Translations under genes and position numbers: made by a program
Assembly (NCBI GenBank): GCA_037893245.1
Contig: JBAIAA010000238.1
Span: forward strand, 248,001 to 312,000
Length of the DNA stretch: 64,000 bases
Direction: 5' to 3'
Origin: Crossaster papposus
Taxonomy: Eukaryota > Echinodermata > Asteroidea > Velatida > Solasteridae
Part shown: positions 39,930 to 51,743 of the stretch, piece after piece
Position numbering within the stretch: the stretch's first letter is position 1
Layout: every line of letters begins with the position of its first letter
The notes under the pieces: generated by a model
What the model was told of the DNA's origin: nothing
The model's input: the letters and a program-made list of their open reading frames with translations, nothing else
Databases searched by the model: none

Positions 39930-40303
39930 GGTGTGCCATGGTCTCGTGGTCTGGAGCATTGAATTTGTAATCTGTAGGTAAAGCTACAGGTTGTGGGTTC
40001 GAGTCCAGCCTGGGACTATGGTGTGTGTGCCCTTGGGCAAGGCACTTTGTCACTCATTGCTTCTCTCCACCCAGGAGTAAATGGGTATACTTGTGAGGGC
40101 AGAGATGGTTATTGTGGTTAATTTAGCTGCTTTGCGCCGAAATGGCAGCATCGAGCTGTATACTCCCCAGGGAGCTGAGATGGTATTTGGAATGTTTCAT
40201 GGGCCCAATGACCGGGGTAATAATAAACTGTAAAGCGCTTTGATACACCCATATTGTGGGAGTCTAAAGCGCTATATAAGAACTAGCATTATTATTATTA
40301 ATA
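39930..40303 (+). mobile_element. SINE family S1, second copy
   Basis: GTGTGCCATGGTCTCGTGG, box B GTGGGTTCGAGTCC, CCTTGGGCAAGGCACTTTG, CTCTCCACCCAGGAGTAAAT, and the tail AAAGCGCTATATAAGAAC with (ATT)n. Longer in the middle than the 16,028 copy. Confidence 0.9.
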
Positions 40304-40987
40304 GAGTCAAGCCGAGCGCGCGGACATCCAGGCACTTCTAACGTGTTCTTATCTCGTTCCCAGACTCATTTTCATAAAAGCTGAACGATTTTAAAGTCTG
40401 GAGTGCTGAATGTTAACGCATAGCAACCGGTGAAAAACACGTGTGGACGAAAAGATGTTTTCATCGCATGACGTAATGCCGTATGCGAATCGTGATTGGT
40501 CCGGCGCACTCAATTTGGGGCATAATTACAGACCCTACACCTTTTATTACCACATTGTTTTTGGCGCCATTTTGTAAGAAAACAGATTGCACATTTAACC
40601 CATTTCCCTTTGTAATTTTAATAACGGTCGTTTTCATAGGTTTGCATGCATTACGTTCATTTTAACCCACCAATAGACCGCTCCAATCCATACAAATTAG
40701 CTGCAATTGATTTTAGCTAAATGGCCTGGAGGTCAGTAAATGTATATTTTACGAAATCAAATGTTAAGCACAATCAAAAGTAATATTCGATCTGGAATAA
40801 AAAAACAAAAATATTGGAATATTTAATTATTTTGTAAACATTAGTAACCGAGATCATGTAATGGCGGTTCATTCACTCGCACATTTTAGGCCTATTAAAC
40901 ATTGATGTAAATTATCAAAACTTACTTAAAAATGCCCAGCAATGAAAAGGTGGGCTTCCGCGATGTAACTAACGCAACACTGACTTT

Positions 40988-41235
40988 TTAACCAGTTCGC
41001 GCCGGAGGACGTACATGTATATACATGCAAAGTTTTCCCCAGATTTTAAGCGGATGACGTATAAACACGTCACGAGCAAGCCTGGAAATGTCTGTCAGCA
41101 GCAAGTAACACCGGAAATGCGTGGATGTGCTTCCCGGTATCATCGGCATGAACCAGCCTCCGATCGAGTTTCGTTAAAAATAATCCCACGCCTCGGCTCG
41201 GTGATGTTAAAATAATCCCGGCGCGAACTGGTTAA
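40988..41235 (+). mobile_element. Family B MITE B6, full length
   Basis: TTAA-CCAGTTCGCGCCGG to CCGGCGCGAACTGG-TTAA, the best preserved copy in the window. Confidence 0.92.
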
Positions 41236-41910
41236 TAATGAACAATCTCTTCTGTTTTTTATGAGAGGTTCAAAGTTAAAACAAAAAAATCTATGATTTC
41301 ACTAGTTTTTAAATAACGTGCAAAATCAACAATTCTCAATGTTCAAAGTATAATTTGAATATTCCATAAATTCCTAACTTAAGACACTTAACAATCGGCA
41401 TGTAATGTAACACAATCTGCATGTTGATGACTAATAAACACAAAGCAATACAGTAAGTTTATGTGATCTACATACGAGATCTCAATTTCAAAAGCTGAAT
41501 GACAAAAAAACCAAAATATATCACCATCACAACCATTAATAAAACGTATTAACTTAATAATATTTACAGGCCATATGATATTTACAAGTAAACCAAAGTA
41601 ATGACAAGCTATTTATTTTACAAGCAAACACTTTAATGAAAACAAAATATCTAAATGTTCTCCACGCATGGCATCTATGCGAGATGTTTTCGCGGGCTCA
41701 CATAATGATCTTATGTTCGTCTGAAGTTCCCCTATAAAATAATGTATAAAAATATGCCCATTATAAACCTTTGTCCAAAAAAATATGACATTTGCATATA
41801 CAAGTATACTTCGGAATCTGGTTTCACGGCTGCAAATTTATAAGGCTCAATAAATTAACATGGTCTGAAAATTTTGTTGGATGATGTTTTACCGAATCGT
41901 AACCAGGTAC

Positions 41911-42304
41911 TTAAAGGGATCGTATACGTTTGGTAATTGGAACCCACTGTTTGTTTCAATCCTATATAGCTATAGATATATACCATAAAACTAAACTGTA
42001 CAAATTTCATTTCAAAAGGTGGTAGCGATTTTGGGATATTGCCGAAAATCTGGAGCGGTTATATGTCCCCGCAGAAAGAATAATCTGCATTGGAATACAC
42101 AATCTGAGAAACGTCACTGCAGTAACGCTTCTTAGATTTATTTTTGGGGGGATAAAAAGTGATATCTTTTTCCATAACCGCAGTACTTCAAAGTGAAAAG
42201 TTTCTAAAAATGCATTATACTATCCAAAGCTGCTATACTTCTTACCAAGTAAGTTTATTGCCATTAATTTTTGGAGTAATTACCAAAAGTATACGATCCC
42301 TTTA
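41911..42304 (+). mobile_element. Family J MITE, copy 1
   Basis: TTAA-AGGGATCGTATACG and ATACGATCCCT-TTAA ends, and pairing GTTTGGTAATT with AATTACCAAAAG at the inner ends. Palindromic interior around CAATCTGAGAAACGTCACTG. Confidence 0.9.
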
Positions 42305-42675
42305 AGATTAACACATAATGTGGCTTAGTATATTTATAGTGAATCGACAAAGTCAGGCCCCGTACGTAAAGGAAGCCACGTACAGTGCTTAATTTTTAAA
42401 AAGAGTGCACATTCACAGCTAGAAAATGGCACTTTCGAAGAAGATCATTTTTAACAATTTCTTTACACAAGTTTCAATCGTTGAAAGTACACAACTGTTA
42501 AAAGTACACAATAAAAATTTCCAAAATGCAACACGTGCCAGGCATTCCAATTATTAAGTGAACAAACTTTGGATTGTGAGAAAATGACATGGAAAACAGT
42601 TGTCTGTGAGTTTGAATATTGAAAGATTTGATTCATAATTATCGAGAGTATATCCACTCCACAATAATGGGTATT

Positions 42676-43096
42676 ATGTCACAAAACAGTGAAGTTGAGT
42701 TATATACATGCATGGTTGGAAAGCCCACAGCGTAAGCTTTCATTTTGTATATAATGGAGCTCCATAGCCCCTTCCGTTTTGGATATATGACATGTTTACA
42801 TACTGATTACTTCCTTGGAGTTCAAATTACACAACTGAGAAAACAGGCTTTGAAAAGGCCGGCTCTATTGTAGTACAACAGAACGATGCACATAAAATGG
42901 TATTTTTGTTCTACTTTATTCTTCAAAATCAACATTTCTGTGAATGAAACCTGAAACTGTAGGTATTAAAGATGTCATTCATGACAAAAAATGTAAATCA
43001 CATTTTGATGAAATGTTTACCCTCTCAACTTTGAGTAGGCCATTACATGATAATGCACAGCGCGACTTAATACCCTTTATTGCAGAGCCGGTCACA
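42676..43096 (-). mobile_element. Family C MITE C10
   Basis: A relative of C6: TAAGCTTTCATTTTGTATAT, AACTGAGAAAACAGGCTT and the terminal GAGCCGGTCACA are shared. The left end is decayed. Confidence 0.78.
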
Positions 43097-43700
43097 TATA
43101 CGAAGACGGTATGCAATTACTGAGCAGTGACTTTGCTTGGGTTAATTAATACCACACACGGGGAACACTGCATTTTCCGATAGATTTAGCCAAATTACAT
43201 TAATCACTTTTGTCGAAGACACATTTGTTGTGGAAATGGTTCAGAGGGGGACCTCAACGCTCACGACCTCCATACAGCTTGCCTGTTTTCCAAAACCTCT
43301 CCTTGCCATTCCGAACGTTCCCTTAGTTAGACTCTCAGGTCCAATGTGCAGTCATGCGGTATAATCCAGTGAATGAGGAATTAATACCGGTGCGACATGG
43401 ACATGAAAATGACGCTTCTGTGAAAATCGGACTCCTTTTCCATATTATTGACCGGTTACTCTCCTAATTATCATGATCTTCACTCAATTGCTTAATTGAA
43501 GCATGCGAAATACTATACCAATGAGCCCGGTGTAACGCCGGGTCGTGATTTTTTTCCGTACAACGACTTGGTCAGAGACTTTTATACCTTTTCCTATAAG
43601 ACCCTATCTAGACCAATAATTTTGGTTAATAGAAAAAGGTATACAAGTCGTGTATACGAAAAACTAGGGACTGTATACAATTAACTACGGACTGTATCCA

Positions 43701-43706
43701 TTTATT
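43701..43706 (-). promoter_or_regulatory. Candidate polyadenylation signal for MOLO1-like B
   Basis: AATAAA on the minus strand about 580 nt after the stop. If used, the 22-bp array would be inside the mRNA. Confidence 0.25.
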
Positions 43707-43879
43707 TTGGTGAATTATGGCTGTCAACGTCGTTGGTCTTCATACGTTCCGCGCGTATCAAAATCGATTCGAATTGAAGCACGCGCTTTGGTCTCCATTC
43801 AATTAAGTCGCCCCATTCCAATGAAACGGCCGATCTGACGCGTTAGTGGTACGAACAAAAATCGCCGCAAGGTCTCACT

Positions 43880-44160
43880 ACACCGGTGCATGCTAACTTC
43901 TCCGGTAGCATTCAGTGGTTATTGAGCACGTTACAAGCAACAATGTACATGTACAATACTCATTTATCCACCGCATGCGTGTCGAAGCAAAGTTTTCCTA
44001 CCGGAGAAGTTAGCACACCGCGCCGGAGAAGTTAGCACACCGCGCCGGAGAAGTTAGCACACCGCGCCGGAGAAGTTAGCACACCGCGCCGGAGAAGTTA
44101 GCACACCGCGCCGGAGAAGTTAGCACACCGCGCCGGAGAAGTTAGCACACCGCGCCGGAG
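43880..44160. repeat. 22-bp tandem array (seven units) with an inverted half-unit upstream
   Basis: Units starting CCGGAGAAGTTAGCAC repeat exactly at 44,001, 44,023, 44,045, 44,067, 44,089, 44,111 and 44,133, with a stub at 44,155. An inverted version (TGCTAACTTCTCCGGTAG) lies at about 43,890-43,908. The array is 123 nt downstream of the MOLO1-like B stop, so probably in its 3' UTR. Confidence 0.95.
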
Positions 44161-44282
44161 ATGCGAGACCGTTACACCCAGATTTGACAGTCTGACATTC
44201 ACGCTGTACACTGGCGTCAATGGGTTCACAGATCCATTAGCCTTGGCGGAGCGGTGTTAGTTGAGCATCTCTCTCGTTCGTA

Positions 44283-44747
44283 TCACCTGTTGGCATTCTC
44301 TTCTTCGTTCTCCAACTTGTCCTTTTCCTCTTCGTTCTCCGACTTGGCATCCTCCTCAGTCCTACCCCGTCCCGCTGACGGCTCTGGCTCTGGCTCTGGC
44401 AGCGTTATGTCCTGAGCGCAGCAAATGTTCGACACCAGGCACATGGTGGTCAGCAAGGCCAGCAGTAGCAGCGGTACGGTAAAGGCGAAGACTACATCCG
44501 AGGAAATGCTGGGTCCGTTCAGGATGGCCTCGTCCAAATTGCCGACTACGGCCACCAGGCCGTCATAGGTCGCGGTCGAACTGCTAGTGAGGGTCGTCTG
44601 CCAGCCGTCGTTGCCATCATCCGACCCCTGCTGCGACGACAAAGACGAGTCACCCGCCGTCAAATACTCATCCCCGAGGCGGTACAGACTGGCCAATTCC
44701 AGGTCGGAAACCACCCCCTCCATCCCCTCCCCGATGGATATGTACAG
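44283..44747 (-). CDS. MOLO1-like B last exon
   Basis: Acceptor TTCTCGATCAG precedes LYISIGEGMEGVVSDLELAS. It encodes 154 residues with the membrane segment and about 45 cytoplasmic residues rich in Glu. Stop TGA at 44,285-44,283. Its tail is much longer than in gene A. Confidence 0.82.
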   Translation of the reverse strand: MYISIGEGMEGVVSDLELASLYRLGDEYLTAGDSSLSSQQGSDDGNDGWQTTLTSSSTATYDGLVAVVGNLDEAILNGPSISSDVVFAFTVPLLLLALLTTMCLVSNICCAQDITLPEPEPEPSAGRGRTEEDAKSENEEEKDKLENEEENANR

Positions 44748-47700
44748 CTGATCGAGAAATGAAAACAAGACTGTTGGTTAATTTAATCAATGGTGACTCA
44801 AAGTCCGGGTGCATGCTGCAAGCAATAATTGATAGGCAGACTCATAAATTAACGAGAGCATACTAAAGTTTTATAATGAACATTCCAGATGTCTTGCGAC
44901 AGTATCTACATCAAGATTTTGTTTACATCGTAAACGTGGTCTTGAAGTGGAGTTGTCAGTATTTCCTTGCTCATGTATGAGTAATGGGCGCTTGAGCTCT
45001 AACCACACTCTTTAATGTTTACAATGTCCCTCCTCAAAATGCAAACAATTTGTTATAAGGGAATTAATGTTCATGGCTGGTTTTAAAGGTAGGATACACC
45101 ATTTGCAGATATCGAAAAAAATTACTACCGAATTATTAAGAAATATCTTACTCATCTGAAAGTAAATAACGATTCTAGGCATCCAGCAAAATGATTGCGG
45201 TAGATATCCTTTAATTATTCTGGAAAATAAAATTTTATAAAGAAAAATTCGCGATCGCCGTCTCGGCATTCATGATTGTAGAACTTCGGACAAGTTAGTT
45301 AAACGATATGTACTAGAAAATACAACCCCCCAAATCCACCCATTCATGATAATTCAAGCAATTACCAATGGTGTATACTACCTTTAAACAAGTACATGTA
45401 CGTTAAAAACCCGATTGACGTGATAAAATTGCCCGAGCCAAGCACATATTTTATTCATATTTGGTTTCGGCCAAAAAGTGAAAACAAGTAAAATATTATG
45501 TATTTTACAACGATTTTGTTCAACAATTACACTTCAGGTTTTGTGAAACGCCCACTGCTATAATATTGGTATGTGCCTCGCTCGCGCAATTAGTTTAACT
45601 CCTTATAAAATTGGCGTGCACGCGCCGATACCTGCCGTTGCAGTGTGAAATACAGACTCCTCGGTAGTACTGCGCATGCCGTTTAAACATTCAAACAAAA
45701 AAAGGCAAAAGATACCAGACTTCCACGCGCGACACCGGTAAAAATTATCTGAAACCAGAATGGGCCAAGTTCGATCAAGGAACTACAGTTAACTAGTGGT
45801 TAGTTTGTGGCGTCATTAGAGCATGCGCACTGAAGTTGAAGTGCGAACGACTCTAGTCGAACTATTGATAACTGCCAAACTGGTCCTCTTTGTAAAGCGG
45901 CTATTGGTTACCATCGATGCGACCAACCGCGGTAGGCTGGCCGTGAATAATAGTCGACTAGACTAGTCCAACCATCGTCGACTAGCCTGAGTGCGATCAG
46001 AGTTAGTCAAACTATAGTTAACTATAGTCCTTGATCGAACTTGGCCCTAGACTAGTCCAACCATCGTCGACTAGCCTGAGTTCGATCAGAGTTAGTCAAC
46101 CTATAGTTAACTATAGTCCTTGATCGAACTTGGCCATGGTTAAACTGTCTCAGGTATATGAATGCAGAAAATAGGGGTTTATTTATAAAGCTTTTATTAT
46201 CAAATACCGCAGTTAGGAAATATTTAGTTTTTGTCTAAACATACCAAACATTGTTATTAAAAATATGTCAACATATTTTTAGAAATCCACTTGGTATATC
46301 AAACGCTATTTAGGCCGTTCTTAATTTCCAAACGTCAAACTACCGGTGCTATGTGTTTAAAGAGATCGTATACGTTTGGTAATTACTCCTAAAAATAATG
46401 GCAATAAAAACTTACTTGGTAAGAAGTACAGCAGCTTTAGATATTATAATGCATTTTGAGAAACTTTTCACTTTGAAGTACTGCGGTTATGGAAAAAGAT
46501 ATAACTTTTTATCCCAAAAAAATTGAATCTGAGAAGCGTTACTGCAGTGACGTTTCTCAGATTGTGTATTCCAATGCAGATTATTCTTCCTGCGTGGACA
46601 TAACCGCTCCAGATTTTCGGCAATATCTCAAAATCGCTACCACCTTTTGAAATGAAATTTTTACAGATTAGTTTTATGGTATATATCTATAACTATATAG
46701 GATTGAAACAAACAGTGGGTTCCAATTACCAAACGTATACGATCCCTTTAGGATGGCACCCAATGGCCCGGCGGCTGAAAATCGCTGTACCGAACGATCG
46801 ATATACCGAACAAAATCTGTGGACCCCGTGATGTTCGTTATAGCGGCGTTCCAACGTATAGTAGATTTCCCAACACGAACTGACGTGATAGTCGGATAAA
46901 ATATCAATACATTATAGCCTATTAGGTGGTGAATTAAAACAACTGAAGATTGCTATATACCTTTAGATCGGACTTGGGACTATCGGCTTAATTTTTTGAC
47001 ATTTTTATCCGGTTTTAAAATCACCATGATTATTCAGCCGACGACCTCGTCTGTTTGCTGCGGGTCGTTACGTGAATAATTTATGATACATATTTCAGAT
47101 GTTTTCATCTCCAACAGTATATCCTTGAGCAAATCACTATAAAATATGAGAGAGAGAGAGAGATATATAGTCGCCCAAGGGAAGCACTTTATATTTCGCT
47201 TTAAACCATAATGTATACGCTCTTCACATGAAGAACAGTACACAGTCCATGGAGGAATAATAATTCCTCTGTGTAGAACATCAGCTCGGTCAACAAATTG
47301 GGCCACCGGTATCCAACTAATCGAGAGGAATAATGCTCATAGCGATTGTTGGCAAGGTGTCTACATCTTAAGTTTGTCAATGTATGGTAGCATTGCAGCA
47401 TGAGCGGTGGCATTTTTTTGGCTGCTATCATGTTTTAAAAAAAAATCATCTCAAAATGGCCGCCAATATGCTTGTGGCAATAGTGAGTGTAACCTTGCCA
47501 ACAATCGTCATGAGCATTATCCCCTTCTGTTGATACCGACCAAACCCCTTCCCCTGAGAAGAAAAGAATGGCCTGCTCTTTTATATTGAGAAACATTCCG
47601 TCGGCCAGTTGTTTGCTAATCATTGTTTGTTTAACCGTCTGGCAATTAACTGCCCAGCCGTGACAAGAATGAGATAATAATGATGAGAAAGGCCATCACG

Positions 47701-50700
47701 TCAGTCAGAAAACGGTATGAGTTTGTCCGTGGTTTTAGACAGATGAACTTTTCACCTACGACTACAAAATGTACGTACATGTATATCGTCCACACTACAG
47801 GCAGATGGCCTCAACCTCCATTATGCTCCTTTGGTATCAACTCACTGTAACCGATCCATTAAGTGTATAGCCAGAATGGGTAGTATACATATACATGTTT
47901 TTGTTTTTTCATGTACATAATTTGCTTTTTCTGTAATTTTCGAAAATGGATGAGTTGGGGGGGGGGGGGGGGGGGGGGGAGGGGGGATTCATTCGCATGG
48001 TCCCACCGCCCACACTGGGCGTTAGGAAGCGCTGATGCGGCTTTACAGTTTTCTGTAAACGCAAGGCATTCGGGGTATAGCGTACCATGACCTTTTAAAG
48101 GTAGGACACACCATTTGCAGATATCGAAAATATTTATTACCGAATTATTAAGAAATATCTTACTCATTTGAAAGTTAATAATGATTCTAGGCATCTAGCA
48201 AAATGATTGCGCTAGATATCCTGTAATTATTCAGAAAAAATAACAGAAGAATAACTGATCGAAGCCGGTTGAAAACAAACGCTGTTTTCGTGCTTTTCTC
48301 AGCATCCATGATTGTAAAACTTCGGACAGGTCAGTTAAATTATATTTACTAATACAACCCCCCCAAATCCATCCATTCACGATAATTCAAGCAATTACCA
48401 ATGATGTATCCAACCTTTAAATTACACGGCTGGAAAACATTGGAAATTGTTTCCAAAATACACTTTTCTTGAAAACCACAGCACACCAAATGCCGTGATT
48501 TCGCAAAAGATGCTTGAGATCGTTATTCACTAAAGCCACGTTATAGCCGATGCGCATACGATCTGCATATGATTTTTATAAATGAGAAATTCGTCTCTGT
48601 TTGCGTTTGATCGCGCCATAACTTTTGTAATTCCAAAGGTTCTGGGGCGATCAAACGCGAATAGAGAATTCTCTGCGCATCGTCTGGGCATCGAATAAAG
48701 ACGATTTAAGGCGAATGGCAACACGAGCCCCTCGCGACCCATGGCCCAATACAGCTCCAACACGGATGACGGCGATACCAACACGGTCAAAATGTTAAGA
48801 CAAACCCCATGCGAGTCAACATTAAATTTTTTAACATGTTTGAAATGTTTCGCCCGCCTGGCAAATCAAAAAGAAGAGACACGTTTCAGGAATAATTAAG
48901 ACGCCCCCACACGGTATCCAAACGATGGCCACAAGGTTCATCACGGTTTTAAAAAAACACATCAAAATTCGTGTTCAATCGCGTTTGTTTATGGTGTAAA
49001 TGGAGGACACATACCTGGCGACACGAAGGTGAATTGGGGTTAGGGTTAGAATCGAGGACGACCTCGATTGAGATTCGTGTACAAAACCAATGAGAGCCGT
49101 CGGAAAAAGTTAGAGTACAAACAAAGGACATTTTCGAGAGGAACAAAGGAAACTCCTCGATTTACACCATAAACAAACGTGATGGCGTGTGCGCGCGTGG
49201 CAAAATGTGTAAACGTTACCTTACAGTCAAGTAAGGTATTTCATAATTATTCAGTATTTTGTATTTGTTTTGTGTGTTTTACAATGGTGTATATACAACC
49301 TATACAAATGTGTTTACGAACAACCCTATTGACATAAACCCGAGCCCTGATAGTATTGAAGATTACTTATAAATCCACTTTAACACGCCGGAAATTACAT
49401 CTTGTGAAACCCTCGAGTACTCCTTGAAATGTCTTTTGTAAGCCATTGACCTTTTCTTTCGTCAAATCACCGTGTCAAGTCTGACTATCTTCATGAGAGA
49501 CACCAGACATGTAACGGTATACGAGCCCGTTAAAGGTAGTATATACACCATACAAATCCAAAACTATTTAACCATTAAAGTGAATAACAGTCTTAAAGGT
49601 AGGATACACCATTAGTAATTGCTTGAATTAAAATGAACGGGGGTTGTATTTTATAGTCAATCTCGTTTAATTGACCTGTCCGAAGTTTTACAATTATGGA
49701 TGGCGAGAAAATCACGAAAAACAGCGTTTGTTTTCAACCACCGTCGGGCAGTTATTCTTATGTTATTCTTTTTTTTCCCGCGATCGCCGTCCAAATTCAG
49801 TCAAATTAGTTGGCTATAATGTAAAGAAAACCGCGTTTGATTCGGTTTAGTAATTACGGAGAAATGAGCGATTACGTAACAGTAGGCAAAGAACACTTCC
49901 ATCCAAGTTTGCTCATATTGAGTGATTTAGAAAGCACAGACAAGAAATTAATCAATACTTCTTTCAAAGATAACATTCATAACCTTTTTTCTTGTTCTAT
50001 TTTTTTCTTTTAATCTAAATAACATCCCAGGTGTTAACCAAGTTCAACATAATATTACGCATAAAAGTCAGGGTTGTATAGTCGAGTCCCTGCAAGTCCG
50101 TTCACAAGTCCTTTCGTGAAGCCAGTCACAAGTCCCTTCATAAAGGCAGTCACAAGTAACTGGATGAACAATGACAAAGGAATGCTTTTGTCAAAGCTCA
50201 TTTAAATAGCTTGTGATTTGAATTGGAACTGAAGGACTTGTGATGGACGTGATGGACTTGAAGGGACTTGTGGGGACTTGCAGGGACTTGTGATGGACTC
50301 GACTACATCTCTGATAAAAGTTATCGAGATAATGTTTCCCATTTAAAAATTGATAAAGATTGAAGCTTGCTATCGCCAATTTGCGCAATAATTAAATCTG
50401 TTATCACAATTGAAAAAAGAAAATCTGTGTAATACACACACTTGGATTGAAGTGTTCTTTGACTACTGTTACGTAATCGCTCATTTCTCCGTAATTACTA
50501 AACCGAATAAAACGCGGTTTTCTTTAAATTATAGCCCACTAATTTGGCTTTATTTTGTCTTTGGAATTGTTCTATTCCGAAACTCATTTAGGAAGTTACG
50601 ATCACCTAAACGTGCGTTGTAATTGTTTTTGAGACACCCTGTACAGTGTCTGAATTCAGTGACATTATTGCCAAACCGACTGGGGAAACGTACGTTGAAA

Positions 50701-51704
50701 TATGGAACTAGAGTGATCAAGTTCGGGCGCAAACTATAGTTAACCATAGTTTGACTAACGTCGCTCGAACGCAGGATGGTTAGACTATCTAGTCGACTAT
50801 TTGGAACCAGACCCCGGAGCACGGTTGCCGCTGGTTGACAATAGCCTCTTTCCATAGGAAAACATGGAGAGAACCAGTGACGTGGAAATGTGATTTCAGT
50901 AGTCGGACGGAGGAAAAGGCAGTAACGTTAAGTGAAAATCTAGCTGGCCTAATGTTATTTTTGTCTTGTTTTTGGACCAACATGACAAACGTTATGACTT
51001 ATCCTACTTATATGCGTGGGAGAATAGTGCTAATACCCATCTCATTCATGTCGCAAATGTAAACAAAGCGGTTGCCATCTTTTCAACAATAGTTCGACTA
51101 GAGCCGTTCGAGCGAACTGCATTTGAGCATGCGCATTGGTAAAGCAGAGACTGACTAATGGTGCACTATAGTTCGCGCCCGAACTTGCTCAGTGATGCTG
51201 TTCAGCGCCCATATCTCCTACCTTCATGGTTTTGTTATGTTCATCTCATCCATTAACAATGAAAGCGCATGAGGTATCAGTATAATCTTAAGCCATGCGT
51301 ATCCTGCACACATAAACCAGATGGTTGCAACGCTTACAGTCTATTTACACGGGAGATCGAAAACATAGGGGTTTCTAGAGAATTCTTACATTCTAACAAG
51401 CTTATGGATGAAATTAGTTTTACAGATATATGTCATTCTCTGTACGTAAGCTTAATACGCAAAGCAGAATTAAAGTCGACGTGTCAGTGTATGTTTGTTG
51501 GGTGTGGCATCCTGAAAATTAGATTTTTAAATTGAATTTAAAATGTTCTAGCATTGTATTTGTTTTAAGCTTTCAAATGAGACGTCGCACGAAAAAAAAA
51601 GTGAGTAATAAATTATTTAATTATAAATTTTGAATATTATTATGGAGCGTACTGCAAACCTCGTATGTAGTCATTGTGCTTGCGGAATGTTGTGGTTTCT
51701 CCGG

Positions 51705-51743
<39 letters not shown>

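Noticed and set aside
44001-44160. Regular direct repeats that could suggest a CRISPR array
   Set aside because: Units are contiguous with no unique spacers, and the window is animal DNA; it is a minisatellite.
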